NCBI RefSeq assembly: GCF_001899645.1
Contig: NZ_MKVV01000027.1
Span: forward strand, 55,783 to 119,782
Origin: Pseudonocardia sp. 73-21
Lineage (GTDB): Bacteria > Actinomycetota > Actinomycetes > Mycobacteriales > Pseudonocardiaceae
DNA: 64,000 bases
Direction of reading: 5' to 3'
The notes under the pieces were generated by a model that made no database searches, was not told where the DNA came from, and saw only the letters and a list, made by a program, of their open reading frames with translations. Each line of letters starts with the position of its first letter. Position 1 is the first letter of the stretch. Positions 51,865-60,535 of the stretch are shown in pieces. The position numbers and the translations under genes were made by a program.

Positions 51865-52503
51865 TCAGCAGGAGACGTCGCGGGCCGTCTTCAGGGTGGC
51901 CTGGTCGACCGTGGGGGCGGCGGGAGGGGCGTTGCTGGCCCCGCCGTCGCCCGTGGCGGGGGCGGCCAGCCGGTCGAGGACCGCGCGGGCGGCCTTGGCC
52001 GGGTTCACGTCGCCGAACGCGGTGCCCACCGCGACGTCGACGCCGGCGTCGGTCCGGGCGTCACGTACGAGCTCGACGCACGGCACCGCCAGCGCCACCG
52101 TGCTCGCGGCGCCCTCCCCGGCGGGGCCGAACCGGATCTGGCCCTTGCAGGTCATGTTCCCGTCGGGGAACAGCGGGTCGTTCTCCGGCGCGGCACCCTG
52201 GGCGAACCCGAGGTCGCCGAACTGCGCGGCGACCAGGTTGGCCTGCCCGCGCTGCCCGCCGGCGTTGAGCACCCGCACCTTCACCGTGGACGGCGGCACC
52301 GGCGCGACCGCGTCGAGCGCGTCGGGGGGCAGGACCGTGCCGGGCGGCGGGCCCGCGGTCGGCGTGGGGCAGGCGACGCCGCCGCTGCTGGAGCTCGCGG
52401 TGACCAGCACCGTGGTCCAGGTGGCCACGGCGGCGACGGCCAGCACGACGACCAGGGTGAGGATCGGGCCGCGGCGCCGACGCTGGTAGGGACGTTGTCT
52501 CAC
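51865..52503 (-). CDS. cei: LytR C-terminal-domain envelope protein (Cei-like)
   Basis: This 212-residue protein has a basic start (RQRPYQRRRRGP), one membrane helix (about 15-37), an extracellular Pro-rich linker, and a LytR_C domain (STVKVRVLNAGGQRGQANLV; AAQFGDLGFAQGA). The size, domain and neighbours match M. tuberculosis Rv2700 (Cei), needed for envelope integrity. Three Cys residues after the helix could form disulfides. Its GTG start overlaps the phosphotransferase stop codon (GTGA), so the two are co-translated. Confidence 0.85.
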   Translation of the reverse strand: MRQRPYQRRRRGPILTLVVVLAVAAVATWTTVLVTASSSSGGVACPTPTAGPPPGTVLPPDALDAVAPVPPSTVKVRVLNAGGQRGQANLVAAQFGDLGFAQGAAPENDPLFPDGNMTCKGQIRFGPAGEGAASTVALAVPCVELVRDARTDAGVDVAVGTAFGDVNPAKAARAVLDRLAAPATGDGGASNAPPAAPTVDQATLKTARDVSC

Positions 52504-53597
52504 GCGCCGACCCCCTCGGCGAGCACGTGCCGCCCCAGCGCGGCGAGCGGCCCGGCGCTGCCGTCGAGGCCCTCGGCCATGGAGGCCGGGACCATCCCGG
52601 CGTGCACGCGCGCGAGGATGCCGTCGAGCACGACGGCCAGCTTGAACGCCCCGAACGCCACGTACCAGGGCAGGGGGTCCAGGTCGAGCCCGGAGCGCTG
52701 CGCGTAGGCGGTGGCGAGCTCCGCGCGGGTGGGGAAGCCGGGCAGCCGGGTGGGGCCGTCGATGTAGCGTCCGGCGCTCCACACCGCGTCGTCGTCGGCC
52801 TGCGACCAGTAGACGAGCAGCAGGCCGAGGTCGGCCATCGGGTCGCCCAGCGTGGACATCTCCCAGTCGAGCACCGCGGTGATGCGGCCGGGGTCGGCGT
52901 GGTCGAACAGGCAGTTGTCGATGCGGTAGTCGCCGTGCACGATCGCGTGCCGCTGCGTGGTGGGCACGGCGGCCGCGAGCGTCGCGGCCAGCTCGGTGAC
53001 GTCGGCGGCGTCCGCGGCGCGGTGGCCGGCCTCGCCCGCCTTCTCCCACTGCGTGACCCAGCGCCGCACCTGGCGGGCCATGAAGCCCTCGGGGCGCCCG
53101 AAGTCGCCGAGGCCGACCGCGGCGGGGTCGACGGTGTGCAGGTCGGCGAGGGTCTCCACGAGCGCCTCGCCGAGGCGGCGGCGGTCGGCCGGTTCGGTGG
53201 CCCACCCGGGGGGCAGCTCGCCCAGCGGCACCACGCCGTCGACGAGCTCCATCACGAAGCACGGCGCGTCCACCGGCGGGCCGCCCTCGGAGAACGCGAG
53301 CACCCGCGGCACCGGCACCGGCGTGCCGGCGAGCGCGGAGATCACCCGGCGTTCGCGGCCCATGTCGTGCGCCGTGGCCGCCACCTCGCCGACCGGCGGC
53401 CTGCGCAGCACCACGGATCCCGCCGCGCTCGTCACCCGATAGGTGAGATTCGAGCGACCCGCCCCGATCGGGGCGAGGTCACACTTCCGCCAGCCCGGAT
53501 CGCCGAGTCGGTCGGCCAGCCAGGCCCCGATGGTGGCCGGATCGGCCCCCGGATGGGTGGGTGCGGTGTCGGGACGGGGCTCGGAAGGTGCTGCCAC
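52500..53597 (-). CDS. Aminoglycoside-phosphotransferase-like kinase (ACAD10/FadE36-associated type)
   Basis: The 365-residue protein has the APH kinase fold: nucleotide loop region GAGRSNLTYRV, catalytic loop VHGDYRIDN and metal motif AVLDWEMSTLGDPMADLG. It follows the branch related to the kinase domain of ACAD10, which phosphorylates hydroxyacyl-CoAs, rather than antibiotic kinases. It is inserted in the sigA-dut block just upstream of the Cei-like gene and overlaps it by 4 bp. The GTG start has no obvious ribosome site. The substrate is inferred only from the subfamily. Confidence 0.85.
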   Translation of the reverse strand: MAAPSEPRPDTAPTHPGADPATIGAWLADRLGDPGWRKCDLAPIGAGRSNLTYRVTSAAGSVVLRRPPVGEVAATAHDMGRERRVISALAGTPVPVPRVLAFSEGGPPVDAPCFVMELVDGVVPLGELPPGWATEPADRRRLGEALVETLADLHTVDPAAVGLGDFGRPEGFMARQVRRWVTQWEKAGEAGHRAADAADVTELAATLAAAVPTTQRHAIVHGDYRIDNCLFDHADPGRITAVLDWEMSTLGDPMADLGLLLVYWSQADDDAVWSAGRYIDGPTRLPGFPTRAELATAYAQRSGLDLDPLPWYVAFGAFKLAVVLDGILARVHAGMVPASMAEGLDGSAGPLAALGRHVLAEGVGA

Positions 53598-53839
53598 GCT
53601 GGGAACCCTAGTGGTCGGGTGGCCTCCGGGCGTGCTGCCGACCGGGGCGCTGCGCGCGTCCGGGGCGCGTGGGCTATCGTCTGCGCGCCCCAGAGGGAGT
53701 CGATCGTCTCGGGACCCGATCCGGGACTCCGCAACCGATTGAGACCTGCGTCACTCGATCGCCGGGCACAAACACCGTCGCTGTGACGTTGTCCAGCGGC
53801 ACGACGAAGACACATATGCATGTCAAGAGGGTGGGAACG

Positions 53840-54142
53840 ATGGCGACCGACTACGACGCACCACGGCGCAACGAGACCGACGACATGGCCGAGGACTCGC
53901 TCGACGAGCTGAAGGCCCGTCGCAACGAGGCCCAGTCGTCCGTCGTCGATGTCGACGAGACGGACACGGCGGAGAGCTTCGAGCTGCCCGGCGCCGACCT
54001 GTCCGGCGAGGAGCTCACCGTCAAGGTGCTCCCGAAGCAGGCCGACGAGTTCACGTGTGCCAGCTGCTTCCTGGTGCACCACCGCAGCAGGCTGGCCGAG
54101 ACCCACGGCACGCAGTACATCTGCCGCGACTGCGCCGCCTGA
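53840..54142 (+). CDS. DUF4193 zinc-ribbon-like protein
   Basis: This 100-residue acidic protein ends in a probable zinc site: CASC and, 26 residues on, CRDC. The start MATDYDAPRRNETDD and DSLDELKARRNEAQ match DUF4193 (M. tuberculosis Rv2699c), an actinobacterial family of unknown role kept next to sigA and dut. GGTGGG lies upstream of ATG 53840. The 242 bp upstream are non-coding and AT-richer, holding the promoter. An 11-bp hairpin follows the gene. Confidence 0.9.
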   Translation: MATDYDAPRRNETDDMAEDSLDELKARRNEAQSSVVDVDETDTAESFELPGADLSGEELTVKVLPKQADEFTCASCFLVHHRSRLAETHGTQYICRDCAA

Positions 54143-54168
54143 CTCCGGGCGGCCTGATCCACCGGCGC

Positions 54169-54200
54169 ACCGCGCTGGGGCGTCACCGTCCCAGCGCGGT
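54169..54200. terminator. Perfect 11-bp hairpin between convergent genes
   Basis: ACCGCGCTGGG (54169-54179) and CCCAGCGCGGT (54190-54200) pair with a 10-nt loop, overlapping the end of the DUF3093 gene. Confidence 0.65.
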
Positions 54201-54662
54201 CACGAGCTTGTCCGGGTGCCGCGCGCTGAAGATCCAGTAGGGCGTGGGGTCCTCGGGGTCGGTGATCTCCACGCGCACCAGCGGGCCGATCCAGCCGCGG
54301 TGCATGAGGTAGGCCTCCGGGTCGAGCTGCGGACCCAGGGCCTCCTGCTTGTCCTGCTTCGTCACGGTCTCCACGCGCCCGATGTGGCGCAGCGGCACCG
54401 AGGCCTTGCCGACACGCAGCTCCCCGCCGGCCACCTGCACGCGGGTGCGGCCCAGCCAGTACACGGCCCCCACGAACAGCGGGATGAGCACCACGTACCC
54501 GATCCAGGACCGGATCCCGGGGTAGCCCATGTGGATCTCGGCGCCCAGCAGCACGCCGATCCCGGCGGCCAGCAGGTACCAGAACCACGGCACGGACAAC
54601 CGCTCGTCGAATCCGGAGCTGCCGGACGTCGCAGGTGGGGTGGGCGACGGATGTTCGGTCAC
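54183..54662 (-). CDS. DUF3093 membrane protein
   Basis: This 159-residue protein has two membrane helices (about residues 25-68, starting [19 protein letters not shown]) and a C-terminal PH-like cytoplasmic domain ([38 protein letters not shown]). It matches DUF3093 (Rv2698), of unknown function. GTG 54662 is chosen because TACCCT lies eight bases before it on this strand, giving a leaderless transcript; an in-frame upstream start at 54683 would run through that promoter. It is divergent from dut. Confidence 0.86.
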   Translation of the reverse strand: MTEHPSPTPPATSGSSGFDERLSVPWFWYLLAAGIGVLLGAEIHMGYPGIRSWIGYVVLIPLFVGAVYWLGRTRVQVAGGELRVGKASVPLRHIGRVETVTKQDKQEALGPQLDPEAYLMHRGWIGPLVRVEITDPEDPTPYWIFSARHPDKLVTALGR

Positions 54663-54670
54663 GAGACCCG

Positions 54671-54680
54671 AGGGTAGCCT
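54671..54680. promoter_or_regulatory. Overlapping divergent -10 elements of DUF3093 and dut
   Basis: In AGGGTAGCCT the plus strand gives TAGCCT (54675-54680) eight bases before the dut GTG, and the minus strand gives TACCCT (54676-54671) eight bases before the DUF3093 GTG. The two -10 boxes share the TA at 54675-54676. Confidence 0.65.
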
Positions 54681-54688
54681 CAACCGTC

Positions 54689-55213
54689 GTGCCCGGCCCT
54701 GCAGCTCCCCAGCCCGAGGCGTCCACCGTCCTGCCCGCCGCCGACGAGCCCGGGCGCCCGGTCGACGTGCTCCTGCGCAGGCTCGACCCCGCGACCGACG
54801 TCCCCGCCTACGCCCGGCCCGGTGACGCCGGCGCCGACCTGTGCGCCGCGGCCGACGTCGTGCTGGCCCCCGGGGAGCGGGCGCTGGTCGGCACGGGCGT
54901 CGCGATCGCGCTGCCGTCCGGTTACGCGGGTTTCGTGCACCCCCGCTCCGGGCTGGCCGCCCGCACGGGCCTGTCGATCGTGAACGCGCCCGGCACCGTC
55001 GACGCGGGCTACCGGGGCGAGATCCTCGTCTGCCTGGTCAACCTCGACCCCCGCGACGACATCGTGCTGCGCCGCGGCGACCGCATCGCCCAGCTCGTCG
55101 TCCAGCGGGTGGAGCAGGTGCGGTTCGTCGAGGTCGCGGAGCTGCCCGCGTCCGAGCGCGGCCTGGGCGGGCACGGGTCCACCGGGGGCCACGAACGGCT
55201 GGGCGCCCGGTGA
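54689..55213 (+). CDS. dut: dUTP pyrophosphatase
   Basis: Dut converts dUTP to dUMP and diphosphate, keeping uracil out of DNA. The 174-residue subunit has all five trimeric dUTPase motifs: [27 protein letters not shown] (motifs 2 and 3), [21 protein letters not shown] and a C-terminal [10 protein letters not shown] arm. It carries an extra N-terminal stretch of about 25 residues. The start is GTG with a leaderless-type promoter. The stop codon overlaps the DUF3710 start. Confidence 0.95.
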   Translation: MPGPAAPQPEASTVLPAADEPGRPVDVLLRRLDPATDVPAYARPGDAGADLCAAADVVLAPGERALVGTGVAIALPSGYAGFVHPRSGLAARTGLSIVNAPGTVDAGYRGEILVCLVNLDPRDDIVLRRGDRIAQLVVQRVEQVRFVEVAELPASERGLGGHGSTGGHERLGAR

Positions 55214-57033
55214 CCGCCCAGCAGCAGGACTGGCTCGACGCCGGGGACGAGGCCGCGTACGAGCCCGTGCACGTCCCCGGCGACGGCCCGCACGACGTCG
55301 AGGACCTGGACCCGGAGGTGACGCTCGCCGCGGGCACCGTCGACTTCGGCGCGGTGCGCGTGCCCGTGCCCGAGCGCGGCACCGTCGACGTCGACCCGGC
55401 GGAGAAGGGCCGCATGCAGGCGGTGCACGTCGCCGTGCCCGAGGGGCGGCTGTCGGTGAGCGCGCTGGCCGCGCCGAAGTCGTCGCGGCTGTGGCCGGAC
55501 CTGGTCAAGGAGATCGACGCCTCGCTGCGCGAGGGCGGGGCCCGGGTCCGGTCGTTCCAGGGCGACTGGGGCCGCGAGCTGCACGCCACGAGCGGGGCCG
55601 CCACCTCGCTGTTCGTCGGCGTCGACGGCGCGCGGTGGATGCTCTACGGGGTCGCCACCGGGCCGACCCGGGACGCCGATGCCCTCGACGCGCAGCTGCG
55701 TCGCATGATGCGCGGCACGATCGTGGTGCGGGGCCGCTCGCCCTACCCCGTGCGGACCGTCCTGCCGCTGGAGGTGCCCGAGCACCTGGCGGTGGCGACC
55801 GCCGACACCGGGACCGCCGACACCGGGACCGCCGACACCGGGACCGCCGACACCGGGACCGCCGATACCGGGACCGCCGCGCCGGCGGCGACCGGGTCGG
55901 TCGTGGAGCTGCGGCCGTCCGCCGACGACGGTTACCGGAGCGCACCCACCGCGGCGTACCCGGCCGAGGCCGCGCCCGCCCCTGCGGCCTCCCGGTCGAC
56001 GACGGCCCAGCCCACGACGGCCCTGCCGGTGGCCGGGCCGGCTGCGAGCCGGGCGGCCGGGTGGTCGCCGGTCGATGATCTCTCGGCGCCGGACCTCTCT
56101 CCCCCGACCACGGCGATCCCGGTGCGCCGCGCGCCTGCGGTGAACGGTCCGCTCCCCGTGGACGCGGCCCCGCCGATCACGGCCCGGCCCGGCCCCCCGG
56201 CCCACGGCGCACCCGCGTGGGCGGATCCGGGGCACCGTGCCGTCGACCCCGACGTCCGGCCCACCGACGTCCGGCCCACCGACGTCCGGCCCACCGTGGT
56301 GGACGGGCGCCGGTCCGCCGCCCGGATGCCGCCCGCCGCGAGCCCGCGCGGCTCCGAGACCGCGCCCTGGGTGCTGCCCCCGCCGATCCCGGGCGGGGGG
56401 CGCCGTCGCCTGCGGGAGCCGGGCGAGCACCTGCCGGTCAGCCCCGGCCTCACCGGGCCCTGGGCCCCGTGGCCCGACAGCTCGACCGGGTCGGGCCGGG
56501 CGGTCGACCCCGCGCGCCGGCCGGACGGCCGGCGCGCGGTGGACGGCTCGCCGACAATCGGCTCCCGCTCCGGTCGCCGACCCGTGGTGCAGTCCCCGGC
56601 CGGTCCGGGGGAGGGAACCGAACACCCGTCCGGCCCGGCCCGCGACGCGGTGCGGCCCGGTCCGGTGCCCGCTCCGCCCCGGGCGGGTCGCCGGCGCCTG
56701 GCCGAGCCGGCCCTGACCGCGGCGTCGGCTCCCGCCCGAGGTGCGGCGGTGCCCGAGGTGCTGCGGGTGGGCCGGCACGCCGCGGTGGAGCCCCCGCCGG
56801 ACCGGAACGGCCACGGGACGGGCACCGGCCGCGGCGCGGAGACCCGGCCGTGGGTGGCACTCCACGCGTCCCGGTCCGGCCCCGCGCCCGACCCGATGAC
56901 CGAGACCCTGCGGCCGCCGGTGTCCCAGCCGTCGATGCCCCAGCAGGCGGTCTCGGGGTTGGTCACGGAACCGCTACCCCTGCCGCCGCCCGCCGCGGAA
57001 CGTCCGACGGGTCGTCACCACCGCCTGGACTGA
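55210..57033 (+). CDS. DUF3710 protein with a long repeat-rich C-terminal extension
   Basis: The first 200 residues are a DUF3710 domain ([54 protein letters not shown]), the family of Rv2696c found next to dut. Those proteins are about 250 residues long; this one has 607. The extra 400 residues are low-complexity, Pro/Ala/Arg/Gly-rich and include TADTG five times (198-222) and DVRPT three times (348-362). The extension is likely disordered. It overlaps dut by 4 bp at its start and the convergent hydrolase by 19 bp at its end. Function unknown. Confidence 0.85.
   Translation: MTAQQQDWLDAGDEAAYEPVHVPGDGPHDVEDLDPEVTLAAGTVDFGAVRVPVPERGTVDVDPAEKGRMQAVHVAVPEGRLSVSALAAPKSSRLWPDLVKEIDASLREGGARVRSFQGDWGRELHATSGAATSLFVGVDGARWMLYGVATGPTRDADALDAQLRRMMRGTIVVRGRSPYPVRTVLPLEVPEHLAVATADTGTADTGTADTGTADTGTADTGTAAPAATGSVVELRPSADDGYRSAPTAAYPAEAAPAPAASRSTTAQPTTALPVAGPAASRAAGWSPVDDLSAPDLSPPTTAIPVRRAPAVNGPLPVDAAPPITARPGPPAHGAPAWADPGHRAVDPDVRPTDVRPTDVRPTVVDGRRSAARMPPAASPRGSETAPWVLPPPIPGGGRRRLREPGEHLPVSPGLTGPWAPWPDSSTGSGRAVDPARRPDGRRAVDGSPTIGSRSGRRPVVQSPAGPGEGTEHPSGPARDAVRPGPVPAPPRAGRRRLAEPALTAASAPARGAAVPEVLRVGRHAAVEPPPDRNGHGTGTGRGAETRPWVALHASRSGPAPDPMTETLRPPVSQPSMPQQAVSGLVTEPLPLPPPAAERPTGRHHRLD
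55801..55875. repeat. Five tandem 15-bp repeats in the DUF3710 gene
   Basis: GCCGACACCGGGACC occurs four times, followed by one copy with GAT instead of GAC. It encodes TADTG repeats; the 15-bp unit keeps the frame. Confidence 0.9.
56251..56295. repeat. Three tandem 15-bp repeats in the DUF3710 gene
   Basis: GACGTCCGGCCCACC occurs three times without change, encoding DVRPT repeats in the low-complexity extension. Confidence 0.9.
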
Positions 57034-57719
57034 TCCCCGTCCCTCGCCCGCAGCCAGCCGAGCACGGCCGCCCGGCCGACGGCCCGGGGGTCGGCGCCGA
57101 AGGTGGCGAGCGAGGTGGTCAGCAGGGCCGAGCGGGGGAGCAGGGCCCGCCACCGCCGCGCCACCGCGAGCGGGTGCACCGGGTCGTCCACGAGCCCGGC
57201 GATCCCGGCGGGCACCGTCGAGCCCCGAAGCCGGGCCTCGTCGGGGGCCGGGGTGGCGGCCGCGCACTCCAGGGAGGCGGCGAGCCCGTCGCCGTAGCCC
57301 GCCCAGGCCCGGCCCAGCTCGGTCGCCAGCCAGGGCGGGGCGGACGCACGGGCCGGGGCGAGCGCGGCCTCCAGCCCCTCGGCGCGGACCAGGGCGGCGG
57401 TGGCCCGGGCGGCGAGCGCGGCCGGTGCGCCGTTCGGTGGGCCCGTCCACGCAGGCAGGGCGAGCAGCAGTCCCGCGACGGCGCCGGGCCGCTGCTCGAC
57501 GGCCCACTCCGCGGCGACGTGCGCCCCGAGCGAGATCCCCCCGACCAGGAGAGGGCCGCTGGCCGCGGCCAGGGCGGCGTCGAGCGCGTCCCGGTAGCCG
57601 CGGACGACGGCCGGGCCGGGCCGGGGGCCCGGTGCGACGAGGTCGAGGCCGACCGCCCGGAGCGGCTCGGCGAACACGGCGCGCACGAACACCTCGTCCG
57701 AACCGGAGCCGGGCAGCAC
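57015..57719 (-). CDS. Alpha/beta hydrolase (Rv2695-like)
   Basis: This 234-residue alpha/beta hydrolase-like protein begins LPGSGSDEVFVRAVFAEPL and has the nucleophile elbow GGISLGAH (about residue 60). Position between the DUF3710 and OB-fold genes matches M. tuberculosis Rv2695. The N-terminus is uncertain: the frame stays open upstream but offers no better start than GTG 57719. Its 3' end overlaps the DUF3710 gene by 19 bp. Substrate unknown. Confidence 0.8.
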   Translation of the reverse strand: MLPGSGSDEVFVRAVFAEPLRAVGLDLVAPGPRPGPAVVRGYRDALDAALAAASGPLLVGGISLGAHVAAEWAVEQRPGAVAGLLLALPAWTGPPNGAPAALAARATAALVRAEGLEAALAPARASAPPWLATELGRAWAGYGDGLAASLECAAATPAPDEARLRGSTVPAGIAGLVDDPVHPLAVARRWRALLPRSALLTTSLATFGADPRAVGRAAVLGWLRARDGDQSRRW

Positions 57720-57887
57720 GACGCCGCATTCGGGGAGGTCGCCCGACCGTTCGGCGCACGGCAGGCGACAAGCGGCTCGACGCGTGTGATCTCCCTCGTT
57801 TCCAGTCAGCGAACGACGTTTCGGGCGGGTTACCCTGGAAAGGTTATCGGGTCCATCGGAGGACCCGGAGGATGTCAGGGAGATGTC

Positions 57888-58265
57888 ATGGGCGGCACCG
57901 AGGGCGGCACGTTCCGCCGCATGCTGCGCAAGCTGACCAGCGATGTCGACGTGCTCGACGCCGACGACCTCTCCCAGGACTCCGAGAAGTCGGGGGCCCA
58001 GGCCGCGTCGGAGTGCGCGTGCGGCCAGGAGGTCACCGTGTTCGGTAGGCTACGCAGCGTCGAGTTCTGCCCCCAGGACGCCGAGGCGTCCCTGGAGGCC
58101 GAGCTCTTCGACGGCACCGACGGCATCACGCTGATCTGGCTGGGCCGCCGTCGTATCGCGGGCATCGAGCCGGGTCGCACCATGCGGGTGCGGGGGCGGC
58201 TGGCCGTCCGCGAGGGGCGCAAGGTGCTCTACAACCCCTACTACGAGATCTGTCAGGCCCAGTAG
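57888..58265 (+). CDS. OB-fold nucleic-acid-binding-like protein (Rv2694c-like)
   Basis: This 125-residue protein has a helical start (GGTFRRMLRKLTSDVDVLDA) and a single OB-fold (VTVFGRLRSVEFCPQ; AELFDGTDGITLIWLGRRRI; MRVRGRLAVREGRKVLYNPY). It matches the conserved gene between Rv2695 and DUF3159 in mycobacteria; the OB-fold suggests nucleic acid binding, but no role is known. AGGGAG lies upstream of ATG 57888. The DUF3159 gene follows 16 bp later. Confidence 0.88.
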   Translation: MGGTEGGTFRRMLRKLTSDVDVLDADDLSQDSEKSGAQAASECACGQEVTVFGRLRSVEFCPQDAEASLEAELFDGTDGITLIWLGRRRIAGIEPGRTMRVRGRLAVREGRKVLYNPYYEICQAQ

Positions 58266-58281
58266 CCGGACTTGGAGCAGC

Positions 58282-58953
58282 GTGACCTCAGGTTCCCCCT
58301 CGAGCCCGGATCGCCACCCCGACCGCGAACCCGACGCGGTCCCGGCCGAGCGCACGGTGCCCACGTTGCTCGAGCAGATGGGCGGGGTGCAGGGCATCGT
58401 CGCGTCCTCCATCCCGGTAGCGGTCTTCGTCGTCGTCAACATCATCACGTCGCTGCAGCCCGCGCTGATCGCGGCGCTGGCGGCCGGGGTGGTCATCGCG
58501 GTCTGGCGCATCGCCCGCAAGCAGCCGCTGCAACCCGCCGTGTCCGGCCTGTTCGGCGTCGGCGTGGCCGCGTTCATCGCCTACCGCACCGGTGAGGCCC
58601 GCGGGTTCTACCTGCCCGGGCTGATCTACAGCGCGGTGTTCGCGCTGGCGTTCCTCGTGTCGGTGATCGTGCGCCGGCCGCTGGCCGGCGTCGTGTGGCA
58701 CGGCATCAACGGCGACGGCCAGTCGTGGCGCAAGGACCCCCGCCTGCTGCGCGCGTACACCTACGCCAGCCTGCTGTGGACGCTCGTGTTCGCCGCCCGG
58801 CTCGTGGTGCAGGGCCTGCTGTACCAGGCCGACGAGGCCACGTGGCTGGGCATCGCCCGGCTCGCGATGGGCTACCCGCTGATCGGCGTGGCCCTGCTCG
58901 GCACGATCTGGGCCGTGAGCCGCGCCCGCCAGGCCCCCAAGCACGCCGCGTAG
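58282..58953 (+). CDS. DUF3159 membrane protein
   Basis: This 223-residue protein has six predicted membrane helices and family segments TLLEQMGGVQGIVASSIPV, RKQPLQPAVSGLFGVGVAAF and RLARLAMGYPL-like IARLAMGYPLIGVALLGTIW. It corresponds to Rv2693c (DUF3159), an actinobacterial family of unknown function. It is in an operon with the OB-fold gene. A hairpin overlaps its stop codon. In mycobacteria the two trk genes come next; here three genes are inserted first. Confidence 0.9.
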   Translation: MTSGSPSSPDRHPDREPDAVPAERTVPTLLEQMGGVQGIVASSIPVAVFVVVNIITSLQPALIAALAAGVVIAVWRIARKQPLQPAVSGLFGVGVAAFIAYRTGEARGFYLPGLIYSAVFALAFLVSVIVRRPLAGVVWHGINGDGQSWRKDPRLLRAYTYASLLWTLVFAARLVVQGLLYQADEATWLGIARLAMGYPLIGVALLGTIWAVSRARQAPKHAA

Positions 58954-58982
58954 ATCAGCCGGGACGTACCCCGGCGCTGATC
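58953..58982. terminator. Hairpin after the DUF3159 gene
   Basis: GATCAGC-CGGG and CCCCGGCGCTGATC pair with a 2-nt bulge around a short loop, between the convergent DUF3159 and MarR genes. Confidence 0.55.
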
Positions 58983-58995
58983 ACACCGGCGCTGC

Positions 58996-59475
58996 TCACC
59001 GGGCCTGGCGCCGCAGCGCCCGGTAGCCGGGATGCACGCCGGGCGGGAGGCCCTGCTGGTCGGCCACCCGCCGCAACAGGGCGACGAGGGTGCGCCGTTC
59101 GTCGTCGTCCAGGGCGGCGGTCATGTCGGCGTCGTGGTCCATCGCCACCGTCCGGACCTCCGCCATCGCCCTCGTCCCGGCGTCGGTGAGGTGCAGGGCG
59201 TGGAGGCGGCGGTCGTGGGGGCCGCGCCGCCGTTCCAGCAGGTCACGGGACTCCAGACCGTCGACGAGTGCCACCGCCGTGCTCGCGCCGACGCCGAGCC
59301 GCGTCGCGAGGTCGCGCTGGTTGAGGCCGGGTTCGGTCATGACCAGGCGCAGCAGGCCGGTCTGGGCCGGCGTGAGGTCCAGGGCCGCGACGCGCTCGCC
59401 GTAGCGGGCCGCGGCGTGGGCGCCGAGCTGGGCGAGCAGGAAGGCGGCGCCCGCCGGGGGAAGCGGCACGGTCAT
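58996..59475 (-). CDS. MarR-family transcriptional regulator
   Basis: This 159-residue winged-helix regulator shows the MarR pattern: LTPAQTGLLRLVMTEPGLNQ, recognition helix LATRLGVGASTAVALVDGLE, wing with RRRGPHDRRLHALHLTDAGT, and C-terminal helices for dimerisation. MarR proteins respond to small phenolic or other toxic compounds. It is divergent from a broken membrane gene, overlapping the start region (its ATG and a plus-strand ATG form CATG). It is an insertion relative to the mycobacterial gene order. Target unknown. Confidence 0.9.
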   Translation of the reverse strand: MTVPLPPAGAAFLLAQLGAHAAARYGERVAALDLTPAQTGLLRLVMTEPGLNQRDLATRLGVGASTAVALVDGLESRDLLERRRGPHDRRLHALHLTDAGTRAMAEVRTVAMDHDADMTAALDDDERRTLVALLRRVADQQGLPPGVHPGYRALRRQAR

Positions 59476-59477
59476 GG

Positions 59478-59849
59478 GTCCAGACAATCGTCGAGAGCGT
59501 CCGTCGCACCCCCGCCCGCACCGTGCTCGTCGCGGGCCTGGTCACCGCCGCGCTGGGGTGATCGTGCTGATCCTGGTCGGGGTCCCCCGCTTCCCCCCTG
59601 ATCCCGCCGGGCCCGATCATCCTGCTCGTCGCCGCCGGCCTCGTGGCGTTCCTGCCGTGGCGCTGGGCGCCGGTGCTGGGCCTGCTGGCGGCGGCCTTCC
59701 TGAGCGTCGGGGCCGTGCTGGCCGGGGCGACCGCGGCGATGCTGGCCACCCCGGCCGCGGTGGGGCCGTTCGTGGGGTCGGTGATCGAGGTGGTCGGGCT
59801 GGCCGTGGCGCTCGTCGCCGGTGCGTCGGCCACGGTGCGCGCACGGTGA
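59478..59849 (+). pseudogene. Small membrane protein gene with two compensating frameshifts
   Basis: Three pieces in two frames form one hydrophobic protein: TIVESVRRTPARTVLVAGLV in one frame, VIVLILVGVPRF in another, then PGPIILLVAAGLVAFLPWRW and two further helices back in the first. Restoring one G in the GGGG run near 59555-59558 and removing one C from the six-C run at 59593-59598 gives a single four-helix reading frame. Both faults are in homopolymers, so sequencing error is possible; otherwise it is a pseudogene. No start codon is seen in frame. Its stop overlaps the next GTG (GTGA). Confidence 0.6.
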
Positions 59850-60535
59850 GCGACCGCCGGCTGTACGCGCTGTCGGGGCTGCTCGTCGCGTCCGGGCTCG
59901 TGCACCTGGTGGTGTGGCTGGTCCTCGGTGGCGCGTGGTCGGGCCCGGTGTCGGGGCGCAAACCGTTCACGTTCGGGCTGGCGTTCGGGGTCATCCTCGC
60001 GACGATCACGTGGGTCACCGGGTACCTGACGTCGCGCTTCCGCGCCGGGTGGCTCGCGGCGTTCCGCCCGAATCCAGCACTCGCCCCGAGCATGCGGCTG
60101 GCCGTCCGGGCGGGGTTCGTGTCGTTCGCCGCGGCGCTGCTGATCGGGGCCGCGATGATCGCGATCGGGGTGGTGCGGAGCCGCACGGTGTCGCTCGCCG
60201 CCGCCTACGCCGCCACCGGGAACCTCACGTCCGGCCACGCCGCCACGATGCACGGCATGCTGGTCCTGCCGGTGCTGGCCTGGCTGGCGGCGCGGACGGG
60301 CTGGTCGGAGTCCCGCCGGGTCCGTGTCGTCGCGCTCGGGTGCGCGGGCTACCTGGTCGCGGCCGGGGCCGTGGTGGTGGAGACGGCGGTGGGTGTCGAC
60401 GTGGTGGCGTCGCCGGGCCGGGTGCCGGTGATCAGTAGCCCAGCGCCGCCCGGATGTCCTCCTCCACCGCCGTGGTGGCCACGAACAGCAGCTCGTCGCC
60501 GGGTTCGAGGGCGTCGTCGGCCTGCGGCACGATGA
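59846..60535 (+). CDS. Six-helix hypothetical membrane protein
   Basis: This 229-residue protein has about six membrane helices up to residue 195 (first: LYALSGLLVASGLVHLVVWL; then RKPFTFGLAFGVILATITWV) and resembles actinobacterial hypothetical membrane proteins I cannot name. The last 35 residues are Pro/Arg-rich and antisense to the end of the convergent TrkA gene, a 104-bp tail-to-tail overlap that suggests loss of the original stop. It starts with GTG overlapping the previous stop codon, so it was probably once in an operon with the broken gene. Confidence 0.65.
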   Translation: MSDRRLYALSGLLVASGLVHLVVWLVLGGAWSGPVSGRKPFTFGLAFGVILATITWVTGYLTSRFRAGWLAAFRPNPALAPSMRLAVRAGFVSFAAALLIGAAMIAIGVVRSRTVSLAAAYAATGNLTSGHAATMHGMLVLPVLAWLAARTGWSESRRVRVVALGCAGYLVAAGAVVVETAVGVDVVASPGRVPVISSPAPPGCPPPPPWWPRTAARRRVRGRRRPAAR

